Origin: Rhodobacter calidifons | Lineage (GTDB): Bacteria > Pseudomonadota > Alphaproteobacteria > Rhodobacterales > Rhodobacteraceae | NCBI RefSeq assembly: GCF_011174775.1 | Contig: NZ_JAANHS010000002.1 | Coordinates: 310,001-374,000, forward strand | Direction: 5' to 3' | DNA length: 64,000 bases | Shown here: positions 1 to 8,528 of the stretch, one piece after another | How the letters are laid out: every line of letters begins with the position of its first letter | Numbering within the stretch: the stretch's first letter is position 1 | Notes under the pieces: model-generated | What the model was told of the DNA's origin: nothing | Seen by the model: the letters and a program-made list of their open reading frames with translations, nothing else | The model's database searches: none | Program-made: the position numbers and the translations under genes

Positions 1-699
1 AACGCGACGACGGAAAAGCAACGGAAGGGGATCTCGGACTATTTCAATCCGACGATCCCGGTGAACCGCATTTCGGGCGGCGGAGACGGCGCCTTCGGCG
101 GCAACAGCGTCTTTGCGGAAGAGACGATGGCCCATACCGGAACCGGCGCGATGGATCGCAAGACCGCGACGGCCTCGCCCGACCGGGCGGCTGAGGATGC
201 CGGCAAGGGTGCCGCCGGCGAAGGCCGCGGCCTGTCCGAGCTCCGGGATGTCGAGAAGGCCCTGCTGGCGCGTGGCGGCGAAAGCAACACGATGGAGCGG
301 CTTTTGCGGCACGTCGTGACGCGGATCACCGACGAGGGGCTGGTGATCGAGCTGTTCGATCTGCCGGATGCGCCGCTCTTCCGGGCCGAGACGGCCGAGC
401 CTTCCTCGATCACCCTGGCCCTGGCCGACCTGCTGGCCGATGTCCTGAACCTGACCACGAACGAGCTTGCCGTCAGCGGGCACCTGCGCGCGCATCCGGT
501 GACGCTGATCGACAACCCGGTCTGGAGTCTTTCGGCGCTGCGCGCGCAAGAGACGCGGCGGGTGCTGGAGTCCGCCGGGATCGATCCGGCGCGGATGCAG
601 CGCGTCTCGGGCCATGCCGACCGCAAGCCGGCAGTGTCCGACCCGACCGCCATCCGCAACAACCGGATCGAGGTCATCCTTCTGCGCCGTGACCGATAG
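1..699 (+). CDS. motB: Flagellar motor protein MotB, C-terminal part (start lies before the window)
   Basis: The frame is open from base 1 to the TAG at 697-699, so 232 C-terminal residues are visible and the N-terminal membrane segment is missing. The first visible residues (ISDYFNPTIP, then a GGGDGAFGGNSVF stretch) match the plug/linker region of rhodobacterial MotB. The last 100 residues form an OmpA-like peptidoglycan-binding domain ending in VSGHADRKP and RNNRIEVILL. MotB anchors the MotA/MotB stator to the cell wall. The flagellar genes that follow support the call. Interrupted only by the window edge. Confidence 0.88.
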   Translation, partial: NATTEKQRKGISDYFNPTIPVNRISGGGDGAFGGNSVFAEETMAHTGTGAMDRKTATASPDRAAEDAGKGAAGEGRGLSELRDVEKALLARGGESNTMERLLRHVVTRITDEGLVIELFDLPDAPLFRAETAEPSSITLALADLLADVLNLTTNELAVSGHLRAHPVTLIDNPVWSLSALRAQETRRVLESAGIDPARMQRVSGHADRKPAVSDPTAIRNNRIEVILLRRDR

Positions 700-717
700 T
701 GGATCGAATTTTATCCG

Positions 718-732
718 TTAGGGCCATGTTAA
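718..732 (+). promoter_or_regulatory. Candidate CtrA box upstream of flgE
   Basis: The sequence is TTAG, seven bases, TTAA, one mismatch from the CtrA consensus TTAA-N7-TTAA. It sits about 58 bp before the flgE start in the short motB-flgE gap. CtrA controls flagellar genes in many Rhodobacterales, so the position fits, but a match this short needs experimental support. Confidence 0.4.
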
Positions 733-789
733 GCGGACCGGATGCAGCTTTGGCCGAGAAGTGGTCGAAGCAGCAGAAAGGCGCTTTCC

Positions 790-2097
790 ATGACGATTTC
801 CTCCTCGCTCAGCGCGGGTGTGGCCGGGTTGAACGCGAACGCCACCCGTCTGGCCGCGATTTCCGACAATATCGCCAACTCTGCCACCTATGGCTACAAG
901 CGTGCCTCGACCGATTTCACCAGCATGGTGATCTCGTCGACGCGGGGCACAAGCTCCTATTCGGCGGGGGGTGTGCGGGCCTCGACGGTCCGGCTGATCG
1001 ACGAACGGGGCGACCTGATCGGTACCGGGCACCCGCTGGACCTGGCGATTGCCGGGCGCGGGATGCTGCCCGTGATCAACGAGGTGTCGCTGGGCAACGC
1101 GCTGTCCGACACGCCGCTTCTGATGACGCGGACCGGCAGTTTCCGCACCGATGCCGATGGCGTGCTGAAGACCGACGCGGGCCTTGTGCTTCTGGGCTGG
1201 CCCGCCAATGCCGATGGTTCCATTCCCCCTCGGCCGCGCGACACGATCGCCGGGTTGGTGCCGGTGGTGATAAACACCAACCAGACGGCAGGCGACCCGA
1301 CCACCGCGATGAACCTGGGGGTGAACCTGCCGGCAACCTACACCTACGCCGGGTCCACCGCCGTACCACCGCCCCTGTCGGTGGAATATTTCGGCAACCT
1401 TGGCACTTCGGAAGCGCTCGAGGTGACGTTCATCCCGATCGTCCCGTTAACCGGGTCATCCAACACCTGGACGATGCAGATCCGCGACAGCGCCTCGGGC
1501 GGGGCGCTGATCGGAGAGTATGAACTGACCTTCGACGATTCGCGTGGGGCGGGGGGCACGCTGGCCTCGGTGACCGTCGTTTCCGGCGGGGCCTACAACG
1601 CGGCGGATGGCACCCTGGCGCTGACCGTGGCGGGTGGGCCGATGACGGTCGGGATCGGCCGGCTGGGCGACCCGAACGGCCTGACCCAGTTGTCGGACAA
1701 CTTTGCTCCGGTTTCGATCACCAAGAACGGCTCGCCCGTAGGGAACCTGACCACGGTCGAGATCGACGAGAAAGGCTATGTGAACGCCACCTACAACACC
1801 GGCTTCACCAAACGGCTTTACCAGATCCCGCTGGTCGATGTGCCGAACCCCAACGGCCTCTTGTCACTGTCGAACCAGACCTACCAGGTCTCGCCCGAGT
1901 CGGGGTCGTTCTTCCTGTGGGATGCGGGCTCCGGTCCCACCGGCTCGATCCAGGGCTACTCGCGCGAGGGGTCTAAGACCGATGTCGCGGCCGAACTGAC
2001 CAGTCTGATCCAGACCCAGCGCGCCTATTCCTCGAACGCCAAGGTGATCCAGACGGTGGACGAGATGTTGCAGGAAACCACCAACATCAAGCGGTGA
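790..2097 (+). CDS. flgE: Flagellar hook protein FlgE
   Basis: The 435-residue protein builds the flagellar hook. The N-terminus has the rod/hook/filament signature (SSSLSAGVAGLNANATRLAA followed by ISDNIANSATYGYKR), and the C-terminus has the matching helix (SLIQTQRAYSSNAKVIQ, VDEMLQETTNIKR). The threonine- and glycine-rich middle is the variable hook domain. I chose ATG 790 because AGAAAGG lies 8 bases upstream and family members begin MTISSS; an in-frame ATG at 742 would add an unrelated 16-residue leader. flgK begins 6 bases after the stop, so flgE heads a flgEKLI run. Confidence 0.93.
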   Translation: MTISSSLSAGVAGLNANATRLAAISDNIANSATYGYKRASTDFTSMVISSTRGTSSYSAGGVRASTVRLIDERGDLIGTGHPLDLAIAGRGMLPVINEVSLGNALSDTPLLMTRTGSFRTDADGVLKTDAGLVLLGWPANADGSIPPRPRDTIAGLVPVVINTNQTAGDPTTAMNLGVNLPATYTYAGSTAVPPPLSVEYFGNLGTSEALEVTFIPIVPLTGSSNTWTMQIRDSASGGALIGEYELTFDDSRGAGGTLASVTVVSGGAYNAADGTLALTVAGGPMTVGIGRLGDPNGLTQLSDNFAPVSITKNGSPVGNLTTVEIDEKGYVNATYNTGFTKRLYQIPLVDVPNPNGLLSLSNQTYQVSPESGSFFLWDAGSGPTGSIQGYSREGSKTDVAAELTSLIQTQRAYSSNAKVIQTVDEMLQETTNIKR

Positions 2098-2103
2098 TAG
2101 GCG

Positions 2104-3567
2104 ATGAGCATCACCTCCGCCCTCGCCGGAGCCCTCTCGGGTCTCTCGGCCACGTCGCGCCAGGCCGAGATCCTGTCGTCGAACGTGGCCAATGCCACGA
2201 CGCCCGGCTATGCGCGGCGACAGGTCAGCCTGTCGGCGGCCGTTCTGGCGGGAACCGGGCAGGGCGTTCAGGTGCTGGGCGTCACCCGGGATGTCGATCG
2301 CCATCTTCTGGGCGAGCGGCGCCTGGCCCAGGCTGGCGGCGGCGACCGCGACATCCGCGCCGCCTTCATGCTGCGGCTGGAAAAGGCGGTGGGAACGCCG
2401 GACAGTGCCGGCTCGCTGGCGGCCAGGCTGGCGGCCTTCGACCAGGCCCTGGTCGAGGCGGCGGGGCGGCCGGACTCCCAGACGCGCCTCGGCGCGATCG
2501 CGACCACGGCAAGGGCGCTGATCGACGGGCTTGCCGCGGCGACACGCGAGGTCCAGACGGCCCGGGCGAGTGCAGACCGCCAGATCGGCGAGGAGGTGGG
2601 GAAACTGAACGCCGCGCTGACCCAACTGCACGAGATCAACGTCAACCTCCGGTCCTTCACCGGGGCGGGAAGGGACATCACCGCGCTTCTGGACGAACGG
2701 CAGCGGCTGATCGATCAGGTTGCCGCCATCGTGCCCCTGCGCGAGGTGCCGCGCGATCTGAACCAGATCGCGCTGTTCACGGTCGGAGGAGCGCCGCTGC
2801 TGGAGGGATCGCCCGCTGTCATCGGCTTCACGCCGGTTCATACCGTCACGCCGGAAATGACGCAGGCGCTGGGCGGGCTGTCAGGGATCACGATCAATGG
2901 CCGGCCCTATGATACCGAGGGCTCGGCCAGCCCGATCCTCGGCGGCACTTTGGGGGCGCTGTTCGCGGTGCGCGATACCCTCGCCGTGTCGGCGCAGGGC
3001 AAGCTTGATGCCGTGGCGCGGGATCTGGTCGAACGTTTTGCGGCATCCGGGGTGGATCCGACCCTCGCCCCCGGCGATCCGGGGCTTTTCACCGATGCGG
3101 GCCTGGCCTTCGACCCGCTGAACGAGGTCGGGCTCGCCGGCCGCCTGCGGCTGAACGCGCTGGCCGATCCGGCCCAGGGCGGCGCGCTTTTCCGGCTGCG
3201 CGACGGCCTCGGCGCCGTTGCGGAAGGCCCGCCCGGGAACGGGGCGTTGCTCTCTGCGCTGCATGCCGCCTTGACGGATGCGCAGCCGCTGTCCTCGGCG
3301 GGTTTCACTGCCGGATCGCGCAGCTTTGCCGCCCTGACCGCAGACCTCCTGTCCGACGTCGCGGCCGGCAGGCTTTCGGCGCAGTCCGAGCAGAGCTTTG
3401 CCGCCGCAAAGCTGACCGCACTGACCGATTTCGAGGCGCAGAACGGCATCGATACCGACCGCGAAATGCAGGAGCTTCTGGTGATCGAAAAGAACTATGC
3501 CGCGAATGCAAAGGTGATCCAGGCGGTGGCCGACATGATCGACACACTTATCCGGCTGGGGGAATGA
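2104..3567 (+). CDS. flgK: Flagellar hook-filament junction protein FlgK (HAP1)
   Basis: The 487-residue protein joins hook to filament. The N-terminus (ALSGLSATSRQAEILSSNVA, then NATTPGYARRQV) is the classic FlgK/rod-protein motif. The C-terminus (MQELLVIEKNYAANAKVIQA, VADMIDTLIRLGE) is the partner helix. The length is somewhat short for FlgK but usual for Rhodobacterales. It follows flgE by 6 bases, and its TGA overlaps the flgL start (ATGA), which suggests translational coupling. Confidence 0.93.
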   Translation: MSITSALAGALSGLSATSRQAEILSSNVANATTPGYARRQVSLSAAVLAGTGQGVQVLGVTRDVDRHLLGERRLAQAGGGDRDIRAAFMLRLEKAVGTPDSAGSLAARLAAFDQALVEAAGRPDSQTRLGAIATTARALIDGLAAATREVQTARASADRQIGEEVGKLNAALTQLHEINVNLRSFTGAGRDITALLDERQRLIDQVAAIVPLREVPRDLNQIALFTVGGAPLLEGSPAVIGFTPVHTVTPEMTQALGGLSGITINGRPYDTEGSASPILGGTLGALFAVRDTLAVSAQGKLDAVARDLVERFAASGVDPTLAPGDPGLFTDAGLAFDPLNEVGLAGRLRLNALADPAQGGALFRLRDGLGAVAEGPPGNGALLSALHAALTDAQPLSSAGFTAGSRSFAALTADLLSDVAAGRLSAQSEQSFAAAKLTALTDFEAQNGIDTDREMQELLVIEKNYAANAKVIQAVADMIDTLIRLGE

Positions 3568-4565
3568 TGCGGGTTTCGGTCGGGGATGCCAGTCTGACCA
3601 ACATCCTGGCGCGCCAGGGGGCGGATCTGCGCGGCCAGGTCCAGCGCGCGGCGCAGGAGGTGGCGACCGGGCGTCACACCGACATCGGCAAGCACCTGCG
3701 CGGCGATTTCTCGCCTCTGCTGGCCATCGACGCCAGCCTTGCGCGGCTTGCGGCCTTCAAGTCCACGGCGGCGGATGCGGCCTTCCAGGTCGCGGCACAG
3801 CAGGCGTCGATCCAGGGCCTGTCGCAACTGGCCAGCGGCATCTCGACGGCCCTGCTGGGTGCGCGCGACGTGGCAACCCCGGCCCAGATCGACACGCTTG
3901 CCGCCGATGCGCGCGGGCGGCTGGCCTCGGCGGTCGGGCTGCTGAACGTGCAGGCGTCCGGCCGCGCCGTGTTCTCCGGCCAGGCGACCGGGACCCCGCC
4001 GCTGGGCCCGGTCGAGGACATGCTGGCCGCGCTGGAGACGGCGGCGGCCGGGGCCACGACCGCTGGCCAGGTCGCGGCGGCGGTGACGACCTGGTTCAAC
4101 GACCCGCTCGGGTTCGCCAGTTTCTACCGGGGCGAGGTGGCGCTGACGGATGTGCCGGTAGCGCCCGGCGAGACGGCGGAGATCTCGACCACCGCGATGG
4201 ATCCGGCGATCCGCGACACGCTGGCCGGCCTTGCGATGGCCGCCCTTCTGGACCGCGGCGTCCTGGCCGCAGACCGCGGCGAACGTGCGCGGCTTGCCGT
4301 CACCGCCGGCCAGGAGCTGATGCGCAGCGAGGACGCCAGGATCGCGCTCGCCGCCCGGATCGGCGCGGTCGAGGCGCAGATCGAAAGCGCGCGCACCCGC
4401 AACGGCGCCGAGGAAACCGCACTTGGCATCCTGCGGTCCGAGACCGGCTCGGTCGATCCCTACGAGGCCGCGACCCGGCTCGAGACGTTCCGCGCGCAGC
4501 TCGAATCGCTTTATCTCGTCACCGCCCGCGTCTCGCGCCTCAGTCTTACGGAGTATCTGCGATGA
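3564..4565 (+). CDS. flgL: Flagellar hook-associated protein FlgL (HAP3)
   Basis: The 333-residue flagellin-like junction protein starts at ATG 3564 and overlaps flgK by 4 bases; a second ATG follows at 3567. The N-terminal flagellin-type coiled region (QGADLRGQVQRAAQEVATGR) and the C-terminal helix (RLETFRAQLESLYLVTARVS, RLSLTEYLR) are recognisable, and the middle is alanine-rich. Its place between flgK and flgI is typical of the cluster. It overlaps flgI by 4 bases. Confidence 0.9.
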   Translation: MMRVSVGDASLTNILARQGADLRGQVQRAAQEVATGRHTDIGKHLRGDFSPLLAIDASLARLAAFKSTAADAAFQVAAQQASIQGLSQLASGISTALLGARDVATPAQIDTLAADARGRLASAVGLLNVQASGRAVFSGQATGTPPLGPVEDMLAALETAAAGATTAGQVAAAVTTWFNDPLGFASFYRGEVALTDVPVAPGETAEISTTAMDPAIRDTLAGLAMAALLDRGVLAADRGERARLAVTAGQELMRSEDARIALAARIGAVEAQIESARTRNGAEETALGILRSETGSVDPYEAATRLETFRAQLESLYLVTARVSRLSLTEYLR

Positions 4566-5653
4566 TCCGCCTTGTCCTGGCACTGTGCCTGCTTGCGACC
4601 TCTGCCCTGGCCGAACCGATCCGCATCAAGGATCTGGTCGAGTTCGACGGCGTGCGCGGCAACGACCTGGTGGGATATGGCCTGGTCGTGGGTCTGAACG
4701 GCACCGGCGATGGCTTGCGCAACGCGCCCTTCACCGAAGAGATCATGGCCAATCTTCTGGAACGGCTCGGCGCGAATGTCACGGGCGAGGCGTTCCGACC
4801 GAAGAACGTGGCCGCGGTCTTCGTGACGGCTCAACTGCCGCCCTTCGCCCGGTCCGGCGCGCGGATCGACGTGACGGTCTCGGCCATCGGCGATGCGAAA
4901 AGCCTGCTGGGCGGAACTCTGGTCATGACGCCCCTGAACGGCGCGGACGGGCAGATCTATGCCGTCGCCCAGGGCACGATCATCGCCGGCGGTGTCTCGG
5001 CGACGGGGCAAGCGGCCAGCGTGACCCAGGGCGTGCCGACCGCCGGGGTGATCCCCTCGGGCGCGCGGGTGGAGCGCGAGGTCGCCTTCGACTTCACCGG
5101 CCTCTCGGTCCTGCGGTTGGCCCTGAAGGCCGCCGACTTCACCACGGCGGAACGGATCGAGCGGGCGGTGAATGCCGAGTTCGGCCGCCGCGTCGCGCAG
5201 ATGCAGGATTCGGGCACGGTGGCGGTGGATATCGGGGCCACCGGCATGGGCTCGCCCGCGCATGTGCTGGCGCGGATCGAACGCATCCTCGTCCAGCCCG
5301 AGACCCGGGCGCGCGTGGTGGTGGACCAGCGGTCGGGCACGATCGTGATGGGGGCCGATGTGCGGATCAGCCGGGTGGCGGTGGCACAGGGCAACCTGAC
5401 CCTGCGGGTCGAGGAAAGCCCGCTGGTCGTCCAGCCCAACCCGTTCTCGGAAGGCGAGACGGTCGTGGTGCCGCGGTCGAATGCCTCGATCGGCAAGGAG
5501 GGGGCGGGTCTGGCCGAGATCAGGGGCGGCACCGATCTGGCCGAGGTCGTGGCCGGGTTGAACGCGCTGGGCGTGGCGCCGCACGACATGATCGACATCC
5601 TGAAAAGCATCAATGCCGCCGGCGCGCTGCACGCCGAGTTCGTGGTGAACTGA
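4562..5653 (+). CDS. flgI: Flagellar P-ring protein FlgI
   Basis: The 363-residue periplasmic protein forms the P-ring around the rod in the peptidoglycan layer. A Sec signal peptide (MIRLVLALCLLATSALA, cleavage before residue 18) is followed by the family hallmark VEFDGVRGNDLVGYGLVVGL with NGTGDG and, near the end, LNALGVAPHDMIDILKSINA plus GALHAEFVV. Length is normal. It overlaps flgL by 4 bases (ATGA) and is the last gene of this flagellar run; the next gene is 200 bp away. Confidence 0.95.
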   Translation: MIRLVLALCLLATSALAEPIRIKDLVEFDGVRGNDLVGYGLVVGLNGTGDGLRNAPFTEEIMANLLERLGANVTGEAFRPKNVAAVFVTAQLPPFARSGARIDVTVSAIGDAKSLLGGTLVMTPLNGADGQIYAVAQGTIIAGGVSATGQAASVTQGVPTAGVIPSGARVEREVAFDFTGLSVLRLALKAADFTTAERIERAVNAEFGRRVAQMQDSGTVAVDIGATGMGSPAHVLARIERILVQPETRARVVVDQRSGTIVMGADVRISRVAVAQGNLTLRVEESPLVVQPNPFSEGETVVVPRSNASIGKEGAGLAEIRGGTDLAEVVAGLNALGVAPHDMIDILKSINAAGALHAEFVVN

Positions 5654-5853
5654 GCCTCCGGTGTCGCATCCGGAACCGGCCGTTGCCCTAGCGCCTGCGC
5701 CGATCCCGGGGCGCCAGCGAGGAGAGCCTGCAAGGCATCGACGAGCGTCCCGGCGTGGGAGCGCCCAGCCGCAAACCGCCAGAGTTGACCCTGCGGGGGA
5801 GCGGGCGTAAGCGGGACTGAAACCCAGCACCCGACCCGGACGCGAGCATTCCC
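5654..5853 (+). other. 200-bp spacer between flgI and rnd
   Basis: No convincing gene is seen on either strand. The stretch is GC-rich. It must hold the promoter of the rnd-lpt run and perhaps the flgI terminator, but I see neither a clear -35/-10 pair nor a hairpin with a T-run. A structured RNA cannot be excluded by eye. Confidence 0.5.
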
Positions 5854-6468
5854 TTGGCCATTCACCTTCACCAGAACGACCTGCCCGACGGGCTGATCCT
5901 CGGCCCGGTCGTCGCCATCGACACCGAAACCATGGGCCTTGACCCGCGCCGCGACCGGCTGTGCGTGGTGCAGCTCTCGGATGGCAGCGGCGAGGCGCAT
6001 CTGGTGCAGATCGCCAGGGGCCAGACCCGGGCGCCGAACCTTGAACGGCTCTTGACCGATCCGGCGGTGCTGAAGCTGTTCCATTACGGCCGCTTCGACA
6101 TCGCGGCGCTGAAACGCGCCTTCGGCGTCACCACCGCCCCGGTCTGGTGCACCAAGATCGCCTCGAAACTGGTGCGCACCTTCACCGACCGGCATGGGCT
6201 GAAATACCTTCTGGCCGATCTGGTCGGCGTCGATGTCTCCAAGCAGCAGCAGACCAGCGACTGGGGCGCCGAGACCCTGACCGAGGCGCAGAAGGAATAC
6301 GCGGCGTCGGATGTGCTTTACCTCCACCAGCTGAAGGCCGAGCTTGAGGCCCGCCTGATCCGCGAGGGCCGGCTGGACCTGGCCGAGCGGCTGTTCGCCT
6401 TCCTGCCGACCCGGGCCGAGCTGGACCTTCTGGGCTGGGAAGATGCCAATGACATCTTCCACCACTGA
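5854..6468 (+). CDS. rnd: Ribonuclease D (single-domain 3'-5' exonuclease)
   Basis: The 204-residue DEDDy exonuclease trims RNA 3' ends. Motif I is AIDTETMGLDPRRDRLCVVQ, motif II is LKLFHYGRFDIAALKRAF, and motif III is EYAASDVLYLHQLKAELEA with the Tyr of the DEDDy class. The HRDC domains of the E. coli enzyme are missing, as is usual in alphaproteobacterial short RNase D. The start is TTG 5854; the first in-frame ATG (about 5932) would remove part of motif I, so TTG is preferred. It overlaps kdsD by 20 bases. Confidence 0.9.
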   Translation: MAIHLHQNDLPDGLILGPVVAIDTETMGLDPRRDRLCVVQLSDGSGEAHLVQIARGQTRAPNLERLLTDPAVLKLFHYGRFDIAALKRAFGVTTAPVWCTKIASKLVRTFTDRHGLKYLLADLVGVDVSKQQQTSDWGAETLTEAQKEYAASDVLYLHQLKAELEARLIREGRLDLAERLFAFLPTRAELDLLGWEDANDIFHH

Positions 6469-7411
6469 CCCCCTTGCCACCGGCCGCCGGGTGATCCGCC
6501 GCGAGGCGGAGGCGCTGGAACGGCTGGCCGGGACGCTGGACGACAGTTTCGGCCGCGCCGTCGCGCTCTTGATGCAGGCGGAGGGGCGGGTCATCGTCTC
6601 GGGCATGGGCAAGTCGGGCCATGTCGCGCGCAAGATCGCGGCCACCTTCGCCAGTACCGGCACGCCCGCGCATTTCGTCCATCCGGCCGAGGCGAGCCAT
6701 GGGGACCTCGGCATGGTCGCACGGGGCGACGTGCTTCTGGTCCTGTCGAATTCGGGCGAGACGCCGGAACTGGCCGACATCCTCGCCCATGCCAAGCGCT
6801 TTGCCATCCCGCTGATCGCGATCACCAGCCGCGACGGATCCACCCTGATGCGGCAGGCGACCGTCGGGCTTCTGCTGCCCGAGGTGCCCGAGGCCTGCGA
6901 AAAGGGGATCGTCCCCACCACCTCGACCACGATGACGCTGGCCCTGGGCGACGCGCTTGCCGTCGCGCTGATGGAGCATCGCGCCTTTACGCCCGACCAT
7001 TTCCGCCTGTTCCACCCCGGCGGCAAGCTGGGTGCGCGGCTTCTGAAGGTCGGCGACCTCATGCATGCCGACCCGCCCCTGGTGCCCGAGACCATGGCCA
7101 TGGGCGAAGTGCTGGTCGAGATGACGCGCCGCGGCTTCGGCGTGGTTGGGGTGACGGACGTCTCGGGCAACCTGACCGGCATCATCACCGACGGCGATCT
7201 CAGGCGGCACCTCGACGGGCTGATGGGGCACAGGGCCGGCGAGGTGATGACCCGCGACCCGCGCACGATCATCCCGGACGCCCTGGCCGGCGAGGCGCTG
7301 GGCCTGATGAATGACCGCAAGATCACCTGCCTTCTGGTGACCGAGCCCGGCAGCCGCAGGGCAATCGGCATCCTGCATGTCCACGACTGCCTGCGCGCCG
7401 GGGTCGCGTGA
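6449..7411 (+). CDS. kdsD: D-arabinose-5-phosphate isomerase (KdsD/KpsF family)
   Basis: The 320-residue enzyme interconverts ribulose-5-phosphate and arabinose-5-phosphate, the first step of Kdo synthesis for LPS. An N-terminal SIS domain (GMGKSGHVARKIAATFASTG, LSNSGETPEL) is followed by two CBS domains from about residue 205 to the end (VGVTDVSGNLTGIITDGDLR). ATG 6449 lies 6 bases after GGGAAG and is preferred over ATG 6443, which touches it. The neighbours lptC, lptA and lptB make LPS the likely destination of the product. Confidence 0.93.
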   Translation: MTSSTTDPLATGRRVIRREAEALERLAGTLDDSFGRAVALLMQAEGRVIVSGMGKSGHVARKIAATFASTGTPAHFVHPAEASHGDLGMVARGDVLLVLSNSGETPELADILAHAKRFAIPLIAITSRDGSTLMRQATVGLLLPEVPEACEKGIVPTTSTTMTLALGDALAVALMEHRAFTPDHFRLFHPGGKLGARLLKVGDLMHADPPLVPETMAMGEVLVEMTRRGFGVVGVTDVSGNLTGIITDGDLRRHLDGLMGHRAGEVMTRDPRTIIPDALAGEALGLMNDRKITCLLVTEPGSRRAIGILHVHDCLRAGVA

Positions 7412-7413
7412 CC

Positions 7414-8016
7414 ATGGCGCGGGCGGACAGGCATACGCGCGTCGTGGGCTGGCTGAAGGTCGCGCTGCCGCTGGCGGCGCTGGCGATCCTGTCCACCCTC
7501 TTCCTCGTCGCGCGCCGGATCGACCCCGAGGCCGCGCTTCCCTATGCCGAAGTCGATGTCCATGACCTTGCGCGCGAGCCGCGGATGACGGCGCCGACCT
7601 ACGCCGGCACCACCCGGGACGGCGGGGCGCTCACGCTGCGCGCCGACGAGGCGCGACCGGCGGCCGAGGGGGTCGAGGCCGCGGCTTCCGCCTTGCGGCT
7701 GGAACTGGACACGCCGGACGGCGCGCGGACCGAGCTTTCGGCGGCAACCGCGCGGATGGACAGGGCGGCGCAGGAGGTCGTCCTGTCGGGGGGCGTCACC
7801 GTGACCACTTCGACCGGCTACCGGCTGGAGACCGAGGAAGTCGCCGCCCGGCTGGACCGCACGGGGCTGGAAAGCCGCGCCCCGGTGACCGCGACCGGCC
7901 CGGTTGGCGAGATCCGCGCCGATCGCATGGAGCTGCGTCAGGAGAACCCGACCCAGGCCAGCTATGTTCTGGTTTTCAACGGGGGTGTCCGGCTGGTATA
8001 CCGGCCCGGCGGCTGA
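7414..8016 (+). CDS. lptC: LPS export system protein LptC
   Basis: The 200-residue inner-membrane protein links the LptBFG transporter to periplasmic LptA. One N-terminal membrane helix (VALPLAALAILSTLFLVA, residues 15-32) precedes a beta-jellyroll LptC domain (GTTRDGGALTLRADEARP, GVTVTTSTGYRLETEEVAAR). ATG 7414 gives the usual MARxD start; a GTG at 7408 would overlap the kdsD stop and add two residues. Sequence conservation in this family is low, so context contributes to the call. Confidence 0.87.
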   Translation: MARADRHTRVVGWLKVALPLAALAILSTLFLVARRIDPEAALPYAEVDVHDLAREPRMTAPTYAGTTRDGGALTLRADEARPAAEGVEAAASALRLELDTPDGARTELSAATARMDRAAQEVVLSGGVTVTTSTGYRLETEEVAARLDRTGLESRAPVTATGPVGEIRADRMELRQENPTQASYVLVFNGGVRLVYRPGG

Positions 8017-8036
8017 GGCGCGACAGAGGATCACGC

Positions 8037-8528
8037 ATGGCAATCCCGTTTCGGACTTTCCTTCTGGCGCTGGGCCTTGCCCTCGCGGGCTCGATGGCGC
8101 CGGCCCAGCAGAGGATCGCCTTCGGCGAGCTGAACCAGGACACGACCCTGCCGGTCGAGGTGCAGGCCGACCAGCTGACCGTGAACAACGCCGACGGCAC
8201 CGCGGTGTTCAGCGGCAACGTGATCGTGACCCAGGGCGAGATGAAGCTTTCGGCCGGCGAGGTGCGGGTCACCTACGGCGCCGACCGCAAGAGCATCGAC
8301 AGCCTGCTGGCCTCGGGCGGGGTCACCGTGACCAATCTCGGCGATGCGGCCGAGGCGCGCGAGGCGCTCTATACCATCGACAGCGGGGTCATCGTGCTGA
8401 CGGGCGATGTCGTGCTGACGCAGGGGCCTTCGGCGATGGCGGGCCAGAAGCTGACCATCAACCTGAAGGACGGGACCGGCGTGATGGAGGGGCGCGTCAC
8501 CACGACTTTCGTGCCGGGGGGCAACTGA
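8037..8528 (+). CDS. lptA: LPS periplasmic bridge protein LptA
   Basis: The 163-residue OstA-fold protein polymerises into the periplasmic LPS bridge. A signal peptide (MAIPFRTFLLALGLALAGSM, cleavage near APA/QQ) is followed by the repeated strand pattern of LptA: VEVQADQLTVNNADGTAVFS, GNVIVTQGEMKLSAGEVRV and GVMEGRVTTTFVPG. AGAGGAT lies just upstream of ATG 8037. The TGA overlaps the ATG of lptB by one base. Confidence 0.92.
   Translation: MAIPFRTFLLALGLALAGSMAPAQQRIAFGELNQDTTLPVEVQADQLTVNNADGTAVFSGNVIVTQGEMKLSAGEVRVTYGADRKSIDSLLASGGVTVTNLGDAAEAREALYTIDSGVIVLTGDVVLTQGPSAMAGQKLTINLKDGTGVMEGRVTTTFVPGGN

Noticed and set aside
4957-8043. A 1028-codon open frame on the minus strand across flgI, rnd, kdsD and lptC
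   Set aside because: It lies opposite well-supported genes, has Arg/Pro/Gly-rich low-complexity translation and reflects high third-position GC.
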